Numbered from the stretch's first letter, positions 11,480 through 20,103 are shown. The stretch is DNA of 64,000 bases from Bacteroidales bacterium (GCA_017651225.1 JAGCDF010000074.1:1-64000); one strand, 5' to 3'. Notes: generated by a model not told the origin, from the letters alone. A program made the numbers and translations.

Positions 11480-13225
11480 ATGAAGAAAGACAGTCTGTAC
11501 ATGACCGAGCGCCAGCACCAGGCCAACCGCCTGCTGCGTGACGGCGACTATAAGAGCATCCGCGACATGCTGGGCCGCATCAAGGACCAGCTGCCCAAGA
11601 GCCCCATCCTCGCGGAGCTCGATGATAAGAAAGAAATCAAATACTGGAACTCTGAAGACCTTTACGAGGAAGTGATGTGCCTCGGCGACGGCCTGCTGGA
11701 CGCCGGCCTCGGCGGGAAGCATATCGCCATCGTGTCCGAGAACTGCGTCCGCTACGTCATCGCGGACATCTGCATCTCCAGCGGTGTCGGCGTCGTGACG
11801 CCTATCGACGTCAACGCCCCCGCCCCGCTGCTCACCATGCTGCTCACCAAGTGTGACGCCGACGCCGCCCTGTGCGGCGCGGAGCAGCTCCCCCTGCTGC
11901 GCGAGGTGCAGCCCCAGTGCCCGCGGCTCAAGACCCTGATCACCATCGACAAGAAAGTCGACGGCGTGCCGTTCTACGACGAGCTGCTTGCGCGCGGCCG
12001 CGAGATCGGCGAAAGCGGACCCTACCGCAACTGCGAGCTCGACCTCGACGCCCCCGCCAAGATCCTCTTTACCAGCGGCACCACGGGCGCCAACAAGGGC
12101 GTCGTCCTGACGAACGCCAACCTGGCGGCCAACATGGTCAACTGCATGGATGCCGTCCGCGCCACGGACGAGGAGAATACCTCCATGAGCGTCCTGCCGA
12201 TGCACCACGCCACGGAGATCAACACGCACATCATGACGCGTATCGGTTCCGGCCGTCTGACCTACGTCAACGGCAACATCCGCAACATGATGACGAACCT
12301 CAAGATCTTCCAGCCCACCATCACGACCATCGTCCCGATGATCCTCAACGCGTTCTACAAGAACATCTGGGCCAACGCCCGCAAGGCCGGCAAGGAAGAG
12401 AAGCTCAAGAAGGGCATCAAGATCTCCAATCTGCTGCGCAAATTCGGTATCGACAAGACGCACAGCATGTTCAAGGACATCTATGAGCCTTTCGGCGGCA
12501 AGCTGGACATGATCGTCAGCGGCGGCTCCATGCTCAACCCCGTCGTCATCAAGGGGATGAACGACCTGGGCTGGCGTATCGAAAACGGCTACGGCATCAC
12601 GGAGTGCGGTCCGCTCATCTCCATCAACGCAGATACGCTGTCCGAGCACCTCAGCGTGGGCAAACCCTGCCCGGGCCTGCAGGTGAAGATCGCCAACCCC
12701 GACGAGAATGGTATCGGCGACCTCTGCGTGAAGGGCAAGAGCGTCTTCCGCGAGTACTACAAGGACCCTGAGGCCACGGCCGCCGTCTTCGACGCCGAAG
12801 GCTATTTCAACACCGGCGACAGCGCCCGCATCGACGCGCAGGGCCGCATCTTCCTGATGGGTCGCAAGAAGAACACCATCGTGCTGCCCAGCGGCAAGAA
12901 CATCTGCCCCGAGGAGGTCGAGAACGTCATCGAGACCGGCATGGACTTCGCCGACGACATCGTGGTCTACCGCGCCGAGCAGCGCGTCGGCAACGCCATC
13001 CGCGAGGTGCTCGTGGCCGGCCTCTACATCTCCGACGAGGCCGTCCGCGCCGACCGCGAGAAGATCGCCGCCACCATGCGGCAGATCAACGCCACCCTGC
13101 CTGATTACAAACAAATTGAATACATAGAACTCCCCGCCACCGGCTACGAGAAGACCTCCACCCGCAAGATCAAGCGGGCCGGCCTGCCGACCGTCTGCTC
13201 CGGGGAAGGAATTAACCTGTCTTAA
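11480..13225 (+). CDS. AMP-dependent synthetase/ligase (ANL superfamily adenylating enzyme)
   Basis: The 581-residue enzyme has the full set of ANL motifs: the P-loop TSGTTGANKG at 198-207, NGYGITECGP at 369-378, FNTGD with Asp447, the GRKK hinge near 461 and the catalytic Lys563 in STRKIKR. It activates a carboxylic acid as acyl-AMP and, given the carrier protein six bases downstream, probably loads it onto that carrier rather than onto CoA. The sequence resembles long-chain acyl-ACP/CoA ligases more than amino-acid adenylation domains, so a fatty or hydroxy acid is a likelier substrate than an amino acid. This is inference; specificity residues were not modelled. Confidence 0.82.
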   Translation: MKKDSLYMTERQHQANRLLRDGDYKSIRDMLGRIKDQLPKSPILAELDDKKEIKYWNSEDLYEEVMCLGDGLLDAGLGGKHIAIVSENCVRYVIADICISSGVGVVTPIDVNAPAPLLTMLLTKCDADAALCGAEQLPLLREVQPQCPRLKTLITIDKKVDGVPFYDELLARGREIGESGPYRNCELDLDAPAKILFTSGTTGANKGVVLTNANLAANMVNCMDAVRATDEENTSMSVLPMHHATEINTHIMTRIGSGRLTYVNGNIRNMMTNLKIFQPTITTIVPMILNAFYKNIWANARKAGKEEKLKKGIKISNLLRKFGIDKTHSMFKDIYEPFGGKLDMIVSGGSMLNPVVIKGMNDLGWRIENGYGITECGPLISINADTLSEHLSVGKPCPGLQVKIANPDENGIGDLCVKGKSVFREYYKDPEATAAVFDAEGYFNTGDSARIDAQGRIFLMGRKKNTIVLPSGKNICPEEVENVIETGMDFADDIVVYRAEQRVGNAIREVLVAGLYISDEAVRADREKIAATMRQINATLPDYKQIEYIELPATGYEKTSTRKIKRAGLPTVCSGEGINLS

Positions 13226-13230
13226 GAATT

Positions 13231-13464
13231 ATGGATGTAAAGAAAGAATTCCTGGACATCCTCCAGGACTACGTCGACTTCCCCGTGGAGGAAGTCAATA
13301 CGGAAGAAGCCTTCAAAGCCGCCTCCGGCATCGACTCCTTCGTGTTCATCGAGATGATCGCCCAGATCGAAAGCCACTTCGGCATTTCCATCCCCAACGC
13401 CGACCTGAAGAGCTTCAACACCATCAGCGACATCATCCGCTACATCGAGTCCAAGGTGAGCTAA
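13231..13464 (+). CDS. Acyl carrier protein (discrete carrier of the cassette)
   Basis: This 77-residue protein has the four-helix ACP pattern with the phosphopantetheine attachment serine at position 36 in SGIDSFVFIEM, followed by an acidic helix II as usual for ACPs. The motif GIDSF replaces the DSLDxVEL of housekeeping fatty-acid ACP, so it is a specialised carrier. It is the last gene of the cassette, six bases after the adenylating ligase, and most likely carries the activated acyl group to the two condensation-like proteins. No phosphopantetheinyl transferase is encoded in the window. Confidence 0.88.
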   Translation: MDVKKEFLDILQDYVDFPVEEVNTEEAFKAASGIDSFVFIEMIAQIESHFGISIPNADLKSFNTISDIIRYIESKVS

Positions 13465-13487
13465 TTCCGGGGGGCTTCCCCCCCCCG

Positions 13488-13502
13488 GACCCCCTGCGTC
13501 GC
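13488..13502 (+). repeat. Left arm of a 15-bp inverted repeat
   Basis: GACCCCCTGCGTCGC is perfectly complementary to 13798-13812. Similarity continues outwards, with C-runs here and G-runs at the right copy, so the two arms bracket about 300 bases containing hairpin elements and a gene remnant. Confidence 0.8.
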
Positions 13503-13521
13503 AAGGCTCCGAGCCCTAATC

Positions 13522-13605
13522 TCGGAACCAATATCGCCAATAATCGGCGCCGACCCCACTTTTAAAACCCGGGTCGGCGCCGATTTCGCCGTTTTTCGGC
13601 ACCGA
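13522..13605. repeat. Four-arm hairpin element, word TCGGnnCCGA
   Basis: Four copies of a TCGGnnCCGA-like word start at 13522 (degenerate), 13544, 13574 and 13595, with spacings 22/30/21. The two central copies form a perfect 14-bp stem (ATCGGCGCCGACCC at 13543-13556 with its complement at 13571-13584). An alignable copy of about 85 bases lies at 47022-47105. Confidence 0.75.
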
Positions 13606-13646
13606 CATCCTATCCGCAGGGAAGCTGGCAGGAACTGGAATGGTTC

Positions 13647-13725
13647 GTCCTCAGGAAGGGCCCCTTTTGAGGATAAGTGGCGGAAAAACCGGCCTCCATC
13701 CTCAAATACGGCCTATTTTGAGGAC
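13647..13725. repeat. Twin-hairpin element, word GTCCTCA
   Basis: Arms GTCCTCA (13647), TGAGGAT (13668), ATCCTCA (13698) and TGAGGAC (13719) make two hairpins repeated with a 51-base period. The geometry 21/30/21 is identical to the second copy of this word at 47323-47401. Confidence 0.8.
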
Positions 13726-13784
13726 GGGGAGGAGGAGAGTTGTTTGGCTTCGTCGCGCTTGCGCTTGCGGTACATCTGCCAGGT
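13713..13784 (-). pseudogene. Remnant of the 3' end of a second BASS-like transporter gene
   Basis: The minus strand reads TWQMYRKRKRDEAKQL and further residues before a TAG stop, closely matching TYQMYRKRKQEEI at the end of the intact transporter just to its right. No upstream coding sequence remains; the open frame runs into the inverted repeat arm. It may be what is left of a duplicated gene after insertion or deletion. Confidence 0.5.
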
Positions 13785-13797
13785 AATTCGGAGCGAA

Positions 13798-13812
13798 GCG
13801 ACGCAGGGGGTC
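13798..13812 (-). repeat. Right arm of a 15-bp inverted repeat
   Basis: GCGACGCAGGGGGTC is the exact reverse complement of 13488-13502 and continues into TGGGGGAAACGGCCCCC, which mirrors the C-rich sequence left of the other arm. Confidence 0.8.
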
Positions 13813-13866
13813 TGGGGGAAACGGCCCCCAGTATTCTATCGGCACAACTGCGCTAACAGCATAGCA

Positions 13867-14844
13867 TTATCGTCGCCTGATTTCCTCCTGTTTGCGCTTC
13901 CTGTACATTTGGTACGTGTTGTAGCAGTTGTGCCAGATGCTGTAGAAGCCGCCGGCGACGGAGGTGACGGGGTCGAGGAAGGTGTAGCCCATCCAGATGC
14001 CGAAGACGGTGTTCTTCTGGCCGAGGGCCTGGCCGGCGGAGATGGGGCACTTGTAGCGGCGGCCGATGGCGCGGCCGAGCCAGAACTGGAAGGCGCAGGC
14101 CAGCAGCGAGGCGACGCCGATCTCCCAGAGCACCACGGCGCCGGAATCGTTCTGCACGATGGCGCGCGTGCTCATCAGGATGGCGAGCGTCAGCGAGACC
14201 GCCCAGATGTAGAAGGAAAGGTTCGGAAAGCCCATCAGCCAGGCGTGGAACTTCGGCAGCAGGTAGCGCACGAGCCAGGCCGACAGGCAGGGCAGGATGA
14301 GCAGCGGGAACACCTTCGCGAGGATGCGCATGAAGGCTTCGCCGAAGGTCAACCCGGCCATCGGGTGAATCAGCGGAACCATCAGCGGCACCAGCACCGC
14401 CACCACCAGGTTGATTAGCACGGTGTACGTGACCACCCCCGCCATATTGCCGCCCAGCTTGCCCGTGACCACGGCGCAGGCCGTCGCCGTCGGGCAGATC
14501 AGGCACAGCATCGCCGCCTCGATCCCGGCCCGCATCGGCACGGCCGGCCAGAGAATCAGCACCAGCGCCAGCCCCACGAACGTGAGCGACTGCACCAGCA
14601 GCAGCCAGCCCATCCAGCGGTGCGGCCGCATCTGCTGCGGCTCGATCTTGCAGAAACTCAGGAAGAGCATCGCAAAGAGCAGCATCGGCTGCACTTCCTT
14701 GACGATGCTCTCCAGCACCGGCCCGGCCGGATGCAGCGCCGGAATGGCATGATAGACCAGATACAGGGAGGCGCCCACAATCATGCCGATGATGAGCGCC
14801 CAGTCCCTGAGGAACTTCAGAAAAGTATAGCGGTACTCCCCCAT
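13867..14844 (-). CDS. Bile acid:sodium symporter-fold (BASS-like) transporter
   Basis: The 325-residue inner-membrane protein has about ten hydrophobic segments and the C-terminal GQALGQKNTVFGIWMGYTF block that resembles the conserved crossover region of BASS/SBF transporters. The CPTATACAVVTGKLGG segment in the first half is also typical. Its start codon is one base from the stop codon of the purD-folD gene, so it is the last gene of the purine operon; this suggests transport of a purine, folate-related or other small organic anion, but the substrate is unknown. The end is followed by a remnant of a second copy of its own 3' terminus. Confidence 0.7.
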   Translation of the reverse strand: MGEYRYTFLKFLRDWALIIGMIVGASLYLVYHAIPALHPAGPVLESIVKEVQPMLLFAMLFLSFCKIEPQQMRPHRWMGWLLLVQSLTFVGLALVLILWPAVPMRAGIEAAMLCLICPTATACAVVTGKLGGNMAGVVTYTVLINLVVAVLVPLMVPLIHPMAGLTFGEAFMRILAKVFPLLILPCLSAWLVRYLLPKFHAWLMGFPNLSFYIWAVSLTLAILMSTRAIVQNDSGAVVLWEIGVASLLACAFQFWLGRAIGRRYKCPISAGQALGQKNTVFGIWMGYTFLDPVTSVAGGFYSIWHNCYNTYQMYRKRKQEEIRRR

Positions 14845-14845
14845 G

Positions 14846-16957
14846 CTACCGCGGTTCGACCCGCGCGAGGAAACTCTCGACCGTGTTCTCCATCAGCATC
14901 GCGATGGTCATCGGCCCCACGCCGCCCGGCACGGGCGTGATCGCGGAAGCGCGCAGGCGGGCGCCGACATAGTCCACGTCGCCGCAGAGCTTGCCGTCCG
15001 CGTCGCGGTTGATGCCGACGTCGATCACCACGGCCCCGGGCTTGATCATGTCGCCCGTGACCATGTTCGGCCGGCCCACGGCCACCACCAGCACATCCGC
15101 CTGCAGCGTCATGGCCTTGAGGTCCTTGGTGCGGGAATGCGCGATGATCACAGTGGCATTGCGGTCCAGCAGGAGCTTCGCCACCGGCTTGCCGACGATG
15201 TTGCTGCGGCCCACGACCACGGCGGTCTTGCCCGCGAGGTCGATGCCGCTCTCGTCGATCAGCCGGAGGATGCCCTTCGGCGTGCAGGGAACGGTGCAGG
15301 GACGGCCCAGCCAGAGGTCGGAGACGTTGCCCGGATGGAATCCGTCCACGTCCTTCTCCTTGGCGATCGCGTCGATGACGCGCTCCTCGTTGATCTGCTT
15401 GGGCAGCGGGAGCTGCACCAGGATGCCGTCCACCTCCGGATCGCGGTTCAGGTCGTCGATCATCTTGAGGAGGGCCTCCTCGGTGGCGTCCTCGGCCATC
15501 GTGATAAGGCGGGAATTCATGCCCACGTAGATGGCGGACTTGACCTTGTTGCGCACGTAGACCTGGCTCGCGGGGTTGTTGCCCACGATGATGACGGCCA
15601 GCGACGGCTTGCGGCCGTACTTCACCTCCAGCTTGCTCACCTGCTCACGCAGGCTGTCCTTGATGGAATTCGAAAGCGCCTTGCCGTCCAGGACCTTGCC
15701 GTCCAGCGCCCAGTGGGCGATGTCGCGGCGGAAGAAGAGATTGTCGCAGCGGATCTTGGCGACCTCGGCGTACACCTTCTCCCAGGCGGCGCGGGTGTCC
15801 TTGCCCTCGGCCACGACCATCATCACACGGCCGCCGGCCGTCAGCAGGCGGTCGCCATCGCGCTTGGTACCCATGTGGTACACGCGCCCGTCGACCTGGT
15901 CCGCGCCGAGGATCTCGGCGCCCTTCTCGTAGGAGCCGGGATAGCCCTTGGAGGCCAGCACGACGCCCAGCGTCACGGCCTTGCGCCACTTCGGCTCCGC
16001 CACGGGGCGGCCCGTGGCCACGGCCTCGAAAATGTCATAGATATCACTCTCCAGCAACGGCAGCACGACCTCGGTCTCGGGGTCGCCGAAGCGGGCGTTG
16101 AACTCGATCACCTTGATGCCGTCCGGCGTCTTCATCAGGCCGCCGTAGAGCACGCCCGAGAGCGGGCAGCCCTCGGAGACCATCGCCTTGGCGGTGGCCT
16201 TCAGGATCTGCTCGAGCGCGAAGGATTCATCCTCCTTCGTGATGAAGGGCAGGCCCGTGTAGGCGCCCATGCCGCCAGTGTTCGGGCCCTTGTCGCCGTC
16301 GAAGGCGCGCTTGTGGTCCTGCGAGAGCGGCATCGGATAGACCCGCTCCCCGTCCACGAAAGCCATGAAAGAGAACTCGGGACCCGTCAGGAAATCCTCC
16401 ACCACCACGCGGCCCTTGCCGAAGGCCTCGTCCAGCAGCATGCTGCGCAGCGCGGCCTCGGCCTCCGCCGCGTCGGCGGCGATCACGACGCCCTTGCCGG
16501 CGGCCAGGCCGTCGTACTTCAGCACGGCCGGGAACGGCCGCGCGTTCACGTAGGCGAGCGCCTCGTCGAAGTTGTCAAAGCTGCGGTAGCCAGCCGTCGG
16601 GATGGCGTACTTGTCCATCAGGATCTTGGCGAACTCCTTGCTGCTCTCGATGCGCGTGGCGGCCTGCGTGTGGCCGAAAATCTTCAGCCCGGCGGCGCGG
16701 AAGGCATCCACGACGCCGACGGATAGCGCCGCCTCGGGGCCCACGACCGTGAGGTCGATCCCCTGCTCCTGCGCGAACTTCAGCAGGCCCTGGACGTCCG
16801 TGTCCTTCACGGGCACGCACTCCGCCTGCGCGGCGATACCGGCGTTGCCGGGCGCGCAGAAAATCTTCGCCACCTGCGGGGAGCGGCTGAGCGCGTCCAC
16901 GATGGCGTGGCAGCGTCCGCCGCCACCGACCACGAGCACTTTCTTGTCTTTTGCCAT
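14846..16957 (-). CDS. purD-folD: Fused GAR synthetase (PurD) and methylene-THF dehydrogenase/cyclohydrolase (FolD)
   Basis: One uninterrupted 703-residue frame carries two complete enzymes. Residues 1 to about 418 are PurD (phosphoribosylamine-glycine ligase) with GPEAALSVGVVD, an ATP-grasp core and NARFGDPETE at 287-296. From about 419 the sequence is FolD, beginning DGKVLDGKALS and continuing with NPASQVYVRNK (catalytic Lys471), GILVQLPLPK at 511-520, the VVGRSNIVGKP dinucleotide loop and PVPGGVGPMT at 675-684. I chose the start MAKDKKVLVVGGGG because upstream in-frame codons fall inside purH. FolD makes 10-formyl-THF, the cofactor of PurN and PurH encoded just upstream, and PurD makes the other PurN substrate. 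A natural fusion is far more likely than an assembly error since no stop or frameshift is seen. Confidence 0.93.
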   Translation of the reverse strand: MAKDKKVLVVGGGGRCHAIVDALSRSPQVAKIFCAPGNAGIAAQAECVPVKDTDVQGLLKFAQEQGIDLTVVGPEAALSVGVVDAFRAAGLKIFGHTQAATRIESSKEFAKILMDKYAIPTAGYRSFDNFDEALAYVNARPFPAVLKYDGLAAGKGVVIAADAAEAEAALRSMLLDEAFGKGRVVVEDFLTGPEFSFMAFVDGERVYPMPLSQDHKRAFDGDKGPNTGGMGAYTGLPFITKEDESFALEQILKATAKAMVSEGCPLSGVLYGGLMKTPDGIKVIEFNARFGDPETEVVLPLLESDIYDIFEAVATGRPVAEPKWRKAVTLGVVLASKGYPGSYEKGAEILGADQVDGRVYHMGTKRDGDRLLTAGGRVMMVVAEGKDTRAAWEKVYAEVAKIRCDNLFFRRDIAHWALDGKVLDGKALSNSIKDSLREQVSKLEVKYGRKPSLAVIIVGNNPASQVYVRNKVKSAIYVGMNSRLITMAEDATEEALLKMIDDLNRDPEVDGILVQLPLPKQINEERVIDAIAKEKDVDGFHPGNVSDLWLGRPCTVPCTPKGILRLIDESGIDLAGKTAVVVGRSNIVGKPVAKLLLDRNATVIIAHSRTKDLKAMTLQADVLVVAVGRPNMVTGDMIKPGAVVIDVGINRDADGKLCGDVDYVGARLRASAITPVPGGVGPMTIAMLMENTVESFLARVEPR

Positions 16958-16961
16958 AGGA

Positions 16962-18494
16962 CTAATGCTTGAAATGTCTGATTCCGGTGAAGAGCATCGT
17001 GATGCCGAGCTCGTCGGCCTTCTTGATCGCATCCTCGTCGCGGATGCTGCCGCCCGGCTGCACGATGGCGGTCACGCCGTACTTCGCGGCCAGGGCCACG
17101 GTGTCGTCGAAGGGCAGGAAGCCGTCGGACGCGAGGATAAGCCCCTCGGTGAATCCGGCCGCCTTGGCCTGCTCCAGCGCGATCTCGGCGGAGCCGACGC
17201 GGTTGGTCTGGCCGGCGCCCACGCCGATGGTGTGGTTGTCGCGCACCACGGCGATGGCGTTGGACTTGATGTGCTTGACGATGCGCCAGCCGAAGTCGAG
17301 GTCGGCCATTTGGGCCGCCGTGGGCTGCACCTTTGTCACGCACATCTCGGGTTTCACCTGCTCCACGGCGGTATCGAGCTGCTGCGCGAGCATGCCGCCG
17401 TTCACGCCGACGTACTGCATCGGGGCCTGGGCCTCGGCGGCCATCGGCACCTCCAGCACGCGGAGGTTCTTCTTCGAGGAGAGGATCTCCAGCGCCTCCG
17501 GCGTGAAGGACGGGGCGATCACGATTTCGAGGAAAATGGGCTTCATGCCCGCGGCCACCTCGGCGGTGAGCTCGCGGTTCACGCCCACGATGCCGCCGTA
17601 GATGCTGACCTTGTCAGCCTCGTAGGCGGCCTGCCAGGCCTGCTCGATGGTCTCCCCCACCGCCGCGCCGCACGGGTTCATGTGCTTGAGCGCCACGCAG
17701 AAGGGCTTGTCGGAGAAGTCGCGCAGCACGTTCAGCGCCGCGTTGGCGTCCTGGATATTGTTGTAGGAGAGCTCCTTGCCCTGGATCTGCTTCGCGAACG
17801 CGAGGGAATACGGGGCCGGCTCCATGGAAGCGTAGAACTTCGCGGCCTGGTGGGGGTTCTCGCCGTAGCGGAGGCCCTGCTTGAGGTCGTACTCGAGGAA
17901 GAGCTTCTCGTTTAGGCCTGCCTGCCTGCGCATCCAGGAAGAGATGCACATGTCGTACTCGGCCGTGTGGGTATACGCCTTGGCGGAGAGCTGCAGGCGC
18001 GTCTGATCGGAGGTCTTGCCGTTCGTGCGGAGCTCGTCCAGCACGCGGTCATAGTCGGCGGGGTCGCAGACGATGGTCACGTCGCGCCAGTTCTTGGCGG
18101 CGCTGCGCACCATCGACGGGCCGCCGATGTCGATATTCTCGATGGCATCCTCCATCGACACGCCTTCCTTGGCGATGGTCTGGCGGAAAGGATAAAGGTT
18201 CACGCACACGAGGTCGATGGTCTCGATCCCCTGCTCGGCAAGCGTCTGCATGTGGGCCGGCAGGTCGCGGCGCGCAAGGATGCCGCCGTGCACCTTCGGA
18301 TGCAGAGTCTTCACCCGGCCGTCGAGGATCTCGGGGAAGCCCGTGACTTCGCTGATGCCGACGGTCTTCACGCCGCTGCTCTCCAGCAGCTTCTGCGTGC
18401 CGCCCGTGGCGATGATGGTCCAACCCAATGCCTGGAGCCCCTGCACGAACGGCACGAGCCCGGTCTTGTCGCTTACACTGACTAACGCTCTCAT
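16962..18494 (-). CDS. purH: Bifunctional AICAR transformylase / IMP cyclohydrolase
   Basis: PurH performs the last two steps to IMP, formylating AICAR with 10-formyl-THF and closing the ring. The 510-residue protein starts with the IMP cyclohydrolase domain (VSVSDKTGLVPFVQGL, TLHPKVHGGIL) and continues with the transformylase domain, where the KH pair in CVALKHMNPCGAA is the catalytic lysine-histidine. The start codon overlaps the purN stop in an ATGA, indicating translational coupling. The gene lies between purN and the purD-folD fusion, so both folate-dependent transformylases sit next to the source of their cofactor. Confidence 0.97.
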   Translation of the reverse strand: MRALVSVSDKTGLVPFVQGLQALGWTIIATGGTQKLLESSGVKTVGISEVTGFPEILDGRVKTLHPKVHGGILARRDLPAHMQTLAEQGIETIDLVCVNLYPFRQTIAKEGVSMEDAIENIDIGGPSMVRSAAKNWRDVTIVCDPADYDRVLDELRTNGKTSDQTRLQLSAKAYTHTAEYDMCISSWMRRQAGLNEKLFLEYDLKQGLRYGENPHQAAKFYASMEPAPYSLAFAKQIQGKELSYNNIQDANAALNVLRDFSDKPFCVALKHMNPCGAAVGETIEQAWQAAYEADKVSIYGGIVGVNRELTAEVAAGMKPIFLEIVIAPSFTPEALEILSSKKNLRVLEVPMAAEAQAPMQYVGVNGGMLAQQLDTAVEQVKPEMCVTKVQPTAAQMADLDFGWRIVKHIKSNAIAVVRDNHTIGVGAGQTNRVGSAEIALEQAKAAGFTEGLILASDGFLPFDDTVALAAKYGVTAIVQPGGSIRDEDAIKKADELGITMLFTGIRHFKH

Positions 18495-19057
18495 ATCTGT
18501 TTCAATAATTTCTGTATGGTTTCCACGTATAACTGATGCTCGATCTTCTGACCGATGCGGTGCACCTCCTCGGGGTCGTTGCCGTCGTATTCGAAGGCCC
18601 GCTGGGCGATGATCTTGCCGCCGTCCAGGTCGCCGTTCACCCAGTGGATGGAGATGCCGTACACCTTGACGCCGTATTCCACCGCCTGCTCGACCGCGTG
18701 CGCGCCCTTGAAGGCCGGCAGCAGCGAGGGGTGGATGTTGATGATGCGGCCGCCGTAGGCATCCAGCAGCACATCGGAGATGATGCGCATGTAGCCCGCC
18801 AGGCAGACGAGGTCGATGCCCGCGGCGTCCATCCGCTTGATCACCTCCCGTTCGAAATCCGCCTTGGAGGCGAACTCCTTCGGGCTGGCGACGAAGCTCG
18901 GAACGCCGAAGCGCTCGGCGCGCGCCACCACGGCGGCGCCCGGCTTGTCGCAGACCATCAGGGCCACTTCGGCGTCCAGCCGCCCGTCGGCGCAAGCCTG
19001 GGCGATGGCCTCGAAGTTGGTCCCGGAGCCGCTGGCGAATACCGCTAACTTCTTCAT
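18491..19057 (-). CDS. purN: Phosphoribosylglycinamide formyltransferase (folate-dependent)
   Basis: PurN transfers a formyl group from 10-formyl-THF to GAR. The 188-residue protein has the GSGTNFEAI phosphate loop at 9-17 and the catalytic triad Asn107, His109 (INIHPSLLPAFKGAH) and Asp145, matching the E. coli arrangement. I selected MKKLAVFASGSG as the start since it follows the purM stop by five bases, matches the family N-terminus, and longer frames run into purM. The length is a little below the E. coli enzyme but complete. Confidence 0.96.
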   Translation of the reverse strand: MKKLAVFASGSGTNFEAIAQACADGRLDAEVALMVCDKPGAAVVARAERFGVPSFVASPKEFASKADFEREVIKRMDAAGIDLVCLAGYMRIISDVLLDAYGGRIINIHPSLLPAFKGAHAVEQAVEYGVKVYGISIHWVNGDLDGGKIIAQRAFEYDGNDPEEVHRIGQKIEHQLYVETIQKLLKQI

Positions 19058-19062
19058 GACAA

Positions 19063-20094
19063 TTATGCCATTTTGATGTTGACACCCGGCTGGTCGGTGA
19101 CGCGGCCGATGACGGAAGCCTTCTCGCCGTGGGCCTCGAGGATGCCGATGGCCTTGTCCGCCTCGGAGGCGTCGAGGGCCAGCACCATGCCGACGCCCAT
19201 GTTGAAGATGTTGAACATCTCGCGATGCGCCACGCCGCCCCATTTCTCCAGCATCTTGAAGACCGGGAGGATCTCCCAGGTGCCCTCGATGATCTCGAGG
19301 CCCTGGCCACCCTGCAGGATGCGGGGGATGTTCTCGTCGAAGCCGCCGCCCGTGATGTGCGCCACGCCGTGCACGTCGCACTGGCGGATGACGTCGAGCA
19401 CCTGCTTGACGTAGATGTGCGTCGGGGTCAGCAGGACCTCGCCGAGGCTGCGGCCGCCGAACTCGGGAATGGCGTCGGCGTACGCGTGGCCGCTGTCCGC
19501 GACGATCTTGCGCACCAGGCTGAAGCCGTTGGAGTGCACGCCGCTGGAGGCGATGCCCACCAGGATGTCGCCCACCTTCACCTTCGTGCCGTCGATGAGC
19601 TTGCTCTTCTCCACGACGCCCGTCGTGAAGCCGGCGATGTCGTACTCGTCGCCCTCGTACATGCCGGGCATCTCGGCCGTCTCGCCGCCCACCAGGGCGC
19701 AGCCCGCCTGCCGGCAGCCTTCGGCCACGCCGGCGACGATGGCCTCCACCTTCGCAGGGACGTTGTGGCCCAGGGCCACGTAGTCGAGGAAGAAGAGGGG
19801 CTCGGCGCCCTGCGCGAGCACGTCGTTGACGCACATCGCCACGGCGTCGATGCCGATGGTGTCGTGCTTGTCCATCGCGAAGGCGATCTTGAGCTTGGTG
19901 CCCACGCCGTCGGTGCCGCTCACCAGGACCGGCTCCTTGTAGCCGAGCGAAGCGAGGTCGAACATGCCGCCGAACGATCCGATGCCGCCCATCGAGCCCG
20001 GACGGGCCGTGGAGGCGACGTGCTGCTTGATGCGGCGGACCACCTCGTAGCCCGCTTCCAGGTTCACGCCTGCTTTTTCGTAAGATTGTGCCAT
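19063..20094 (-). CDS. purM: Phosphoribosylformylglycinamidine cyclo-ligase (AIR synthetase)
   Basis: PurM closes the imidazole ring, converting FGAM and ATP to AIR in the cytosol. The 343-residue protein has the expected [14 protein letters not shown] nucleotide-binding segment, the [18 protein letters not shown] block and [11 protein letters not shown]. Its length is normal for the family. It is tightly packed between purF and purN with gaps of nine and five bases, consistent with one polycistronic message. Nothing unusual is seen in the active-site segments. Confidence 0.97.
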   Translation of the reverse strand: MAQSYEKAGVNLEAGYEVVRRIKQHVASTARPGSMGGIGSFGGMFDLASLGYKEPVLVSGTDGVGTKLKIAFAMDKHDTIGIDAVAMCVNDVLAQGAEPLFFLDYVALGHNVPAKVEAIVAGVAEGCRQAGCALVGGETAEMPGMYEGDEYDIAGFTTGVVEKSKLIDGTKVKVGDILVGIASSGVHSNGFSLVRKIVADSGHAYADAIPEFGGRSLGEVLLTPTHIYVKQVLDVIRQCDVHGVAHITGGGFDENIPRILQGGQGLEIIEGTWEILPVFKMLEKWGGVAHREMFNIFNMGVGMVLALDASEADKAIGILEAHGEKASVIGRVTDQPGVNIKMA

Positions 20095-20103
20095 ATCTCT
20101 TTT

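Larger units (their letters stand above)
13465..13866. other. Intergenic region with hairpin elements, an inverted repeat pair and a gene-tail remnant
   Basis: No intact gene is visible in these 402 bases between two convergent genes. From left to right it holds one arm of a 15-bp inverted repeat (13488-13502), a TCGGnnCCGA four-arm element, a TCCTCA twin hairpin, a minus-strand remnant that encodes the end of a second BASS-like transporter, and the other arm of the inverted repeat (13798-13812). Confidence 0.75.

Noticed and set aside
13522..13725. Ordinary transcription terminators for the convergent genes
   Set aside because: Some stems could terminate, but most lack T-runs after the stem and come in pairs with an exact 51-base period, which terminators do not need.
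14846..16957. Assembly chimera or missed stop codon between purD and folD
   Set aside because: The frame is continuous, the junction IAHWALDGKVLDGKALS joins both families without a gap or extra sequence, and codon use does not change.
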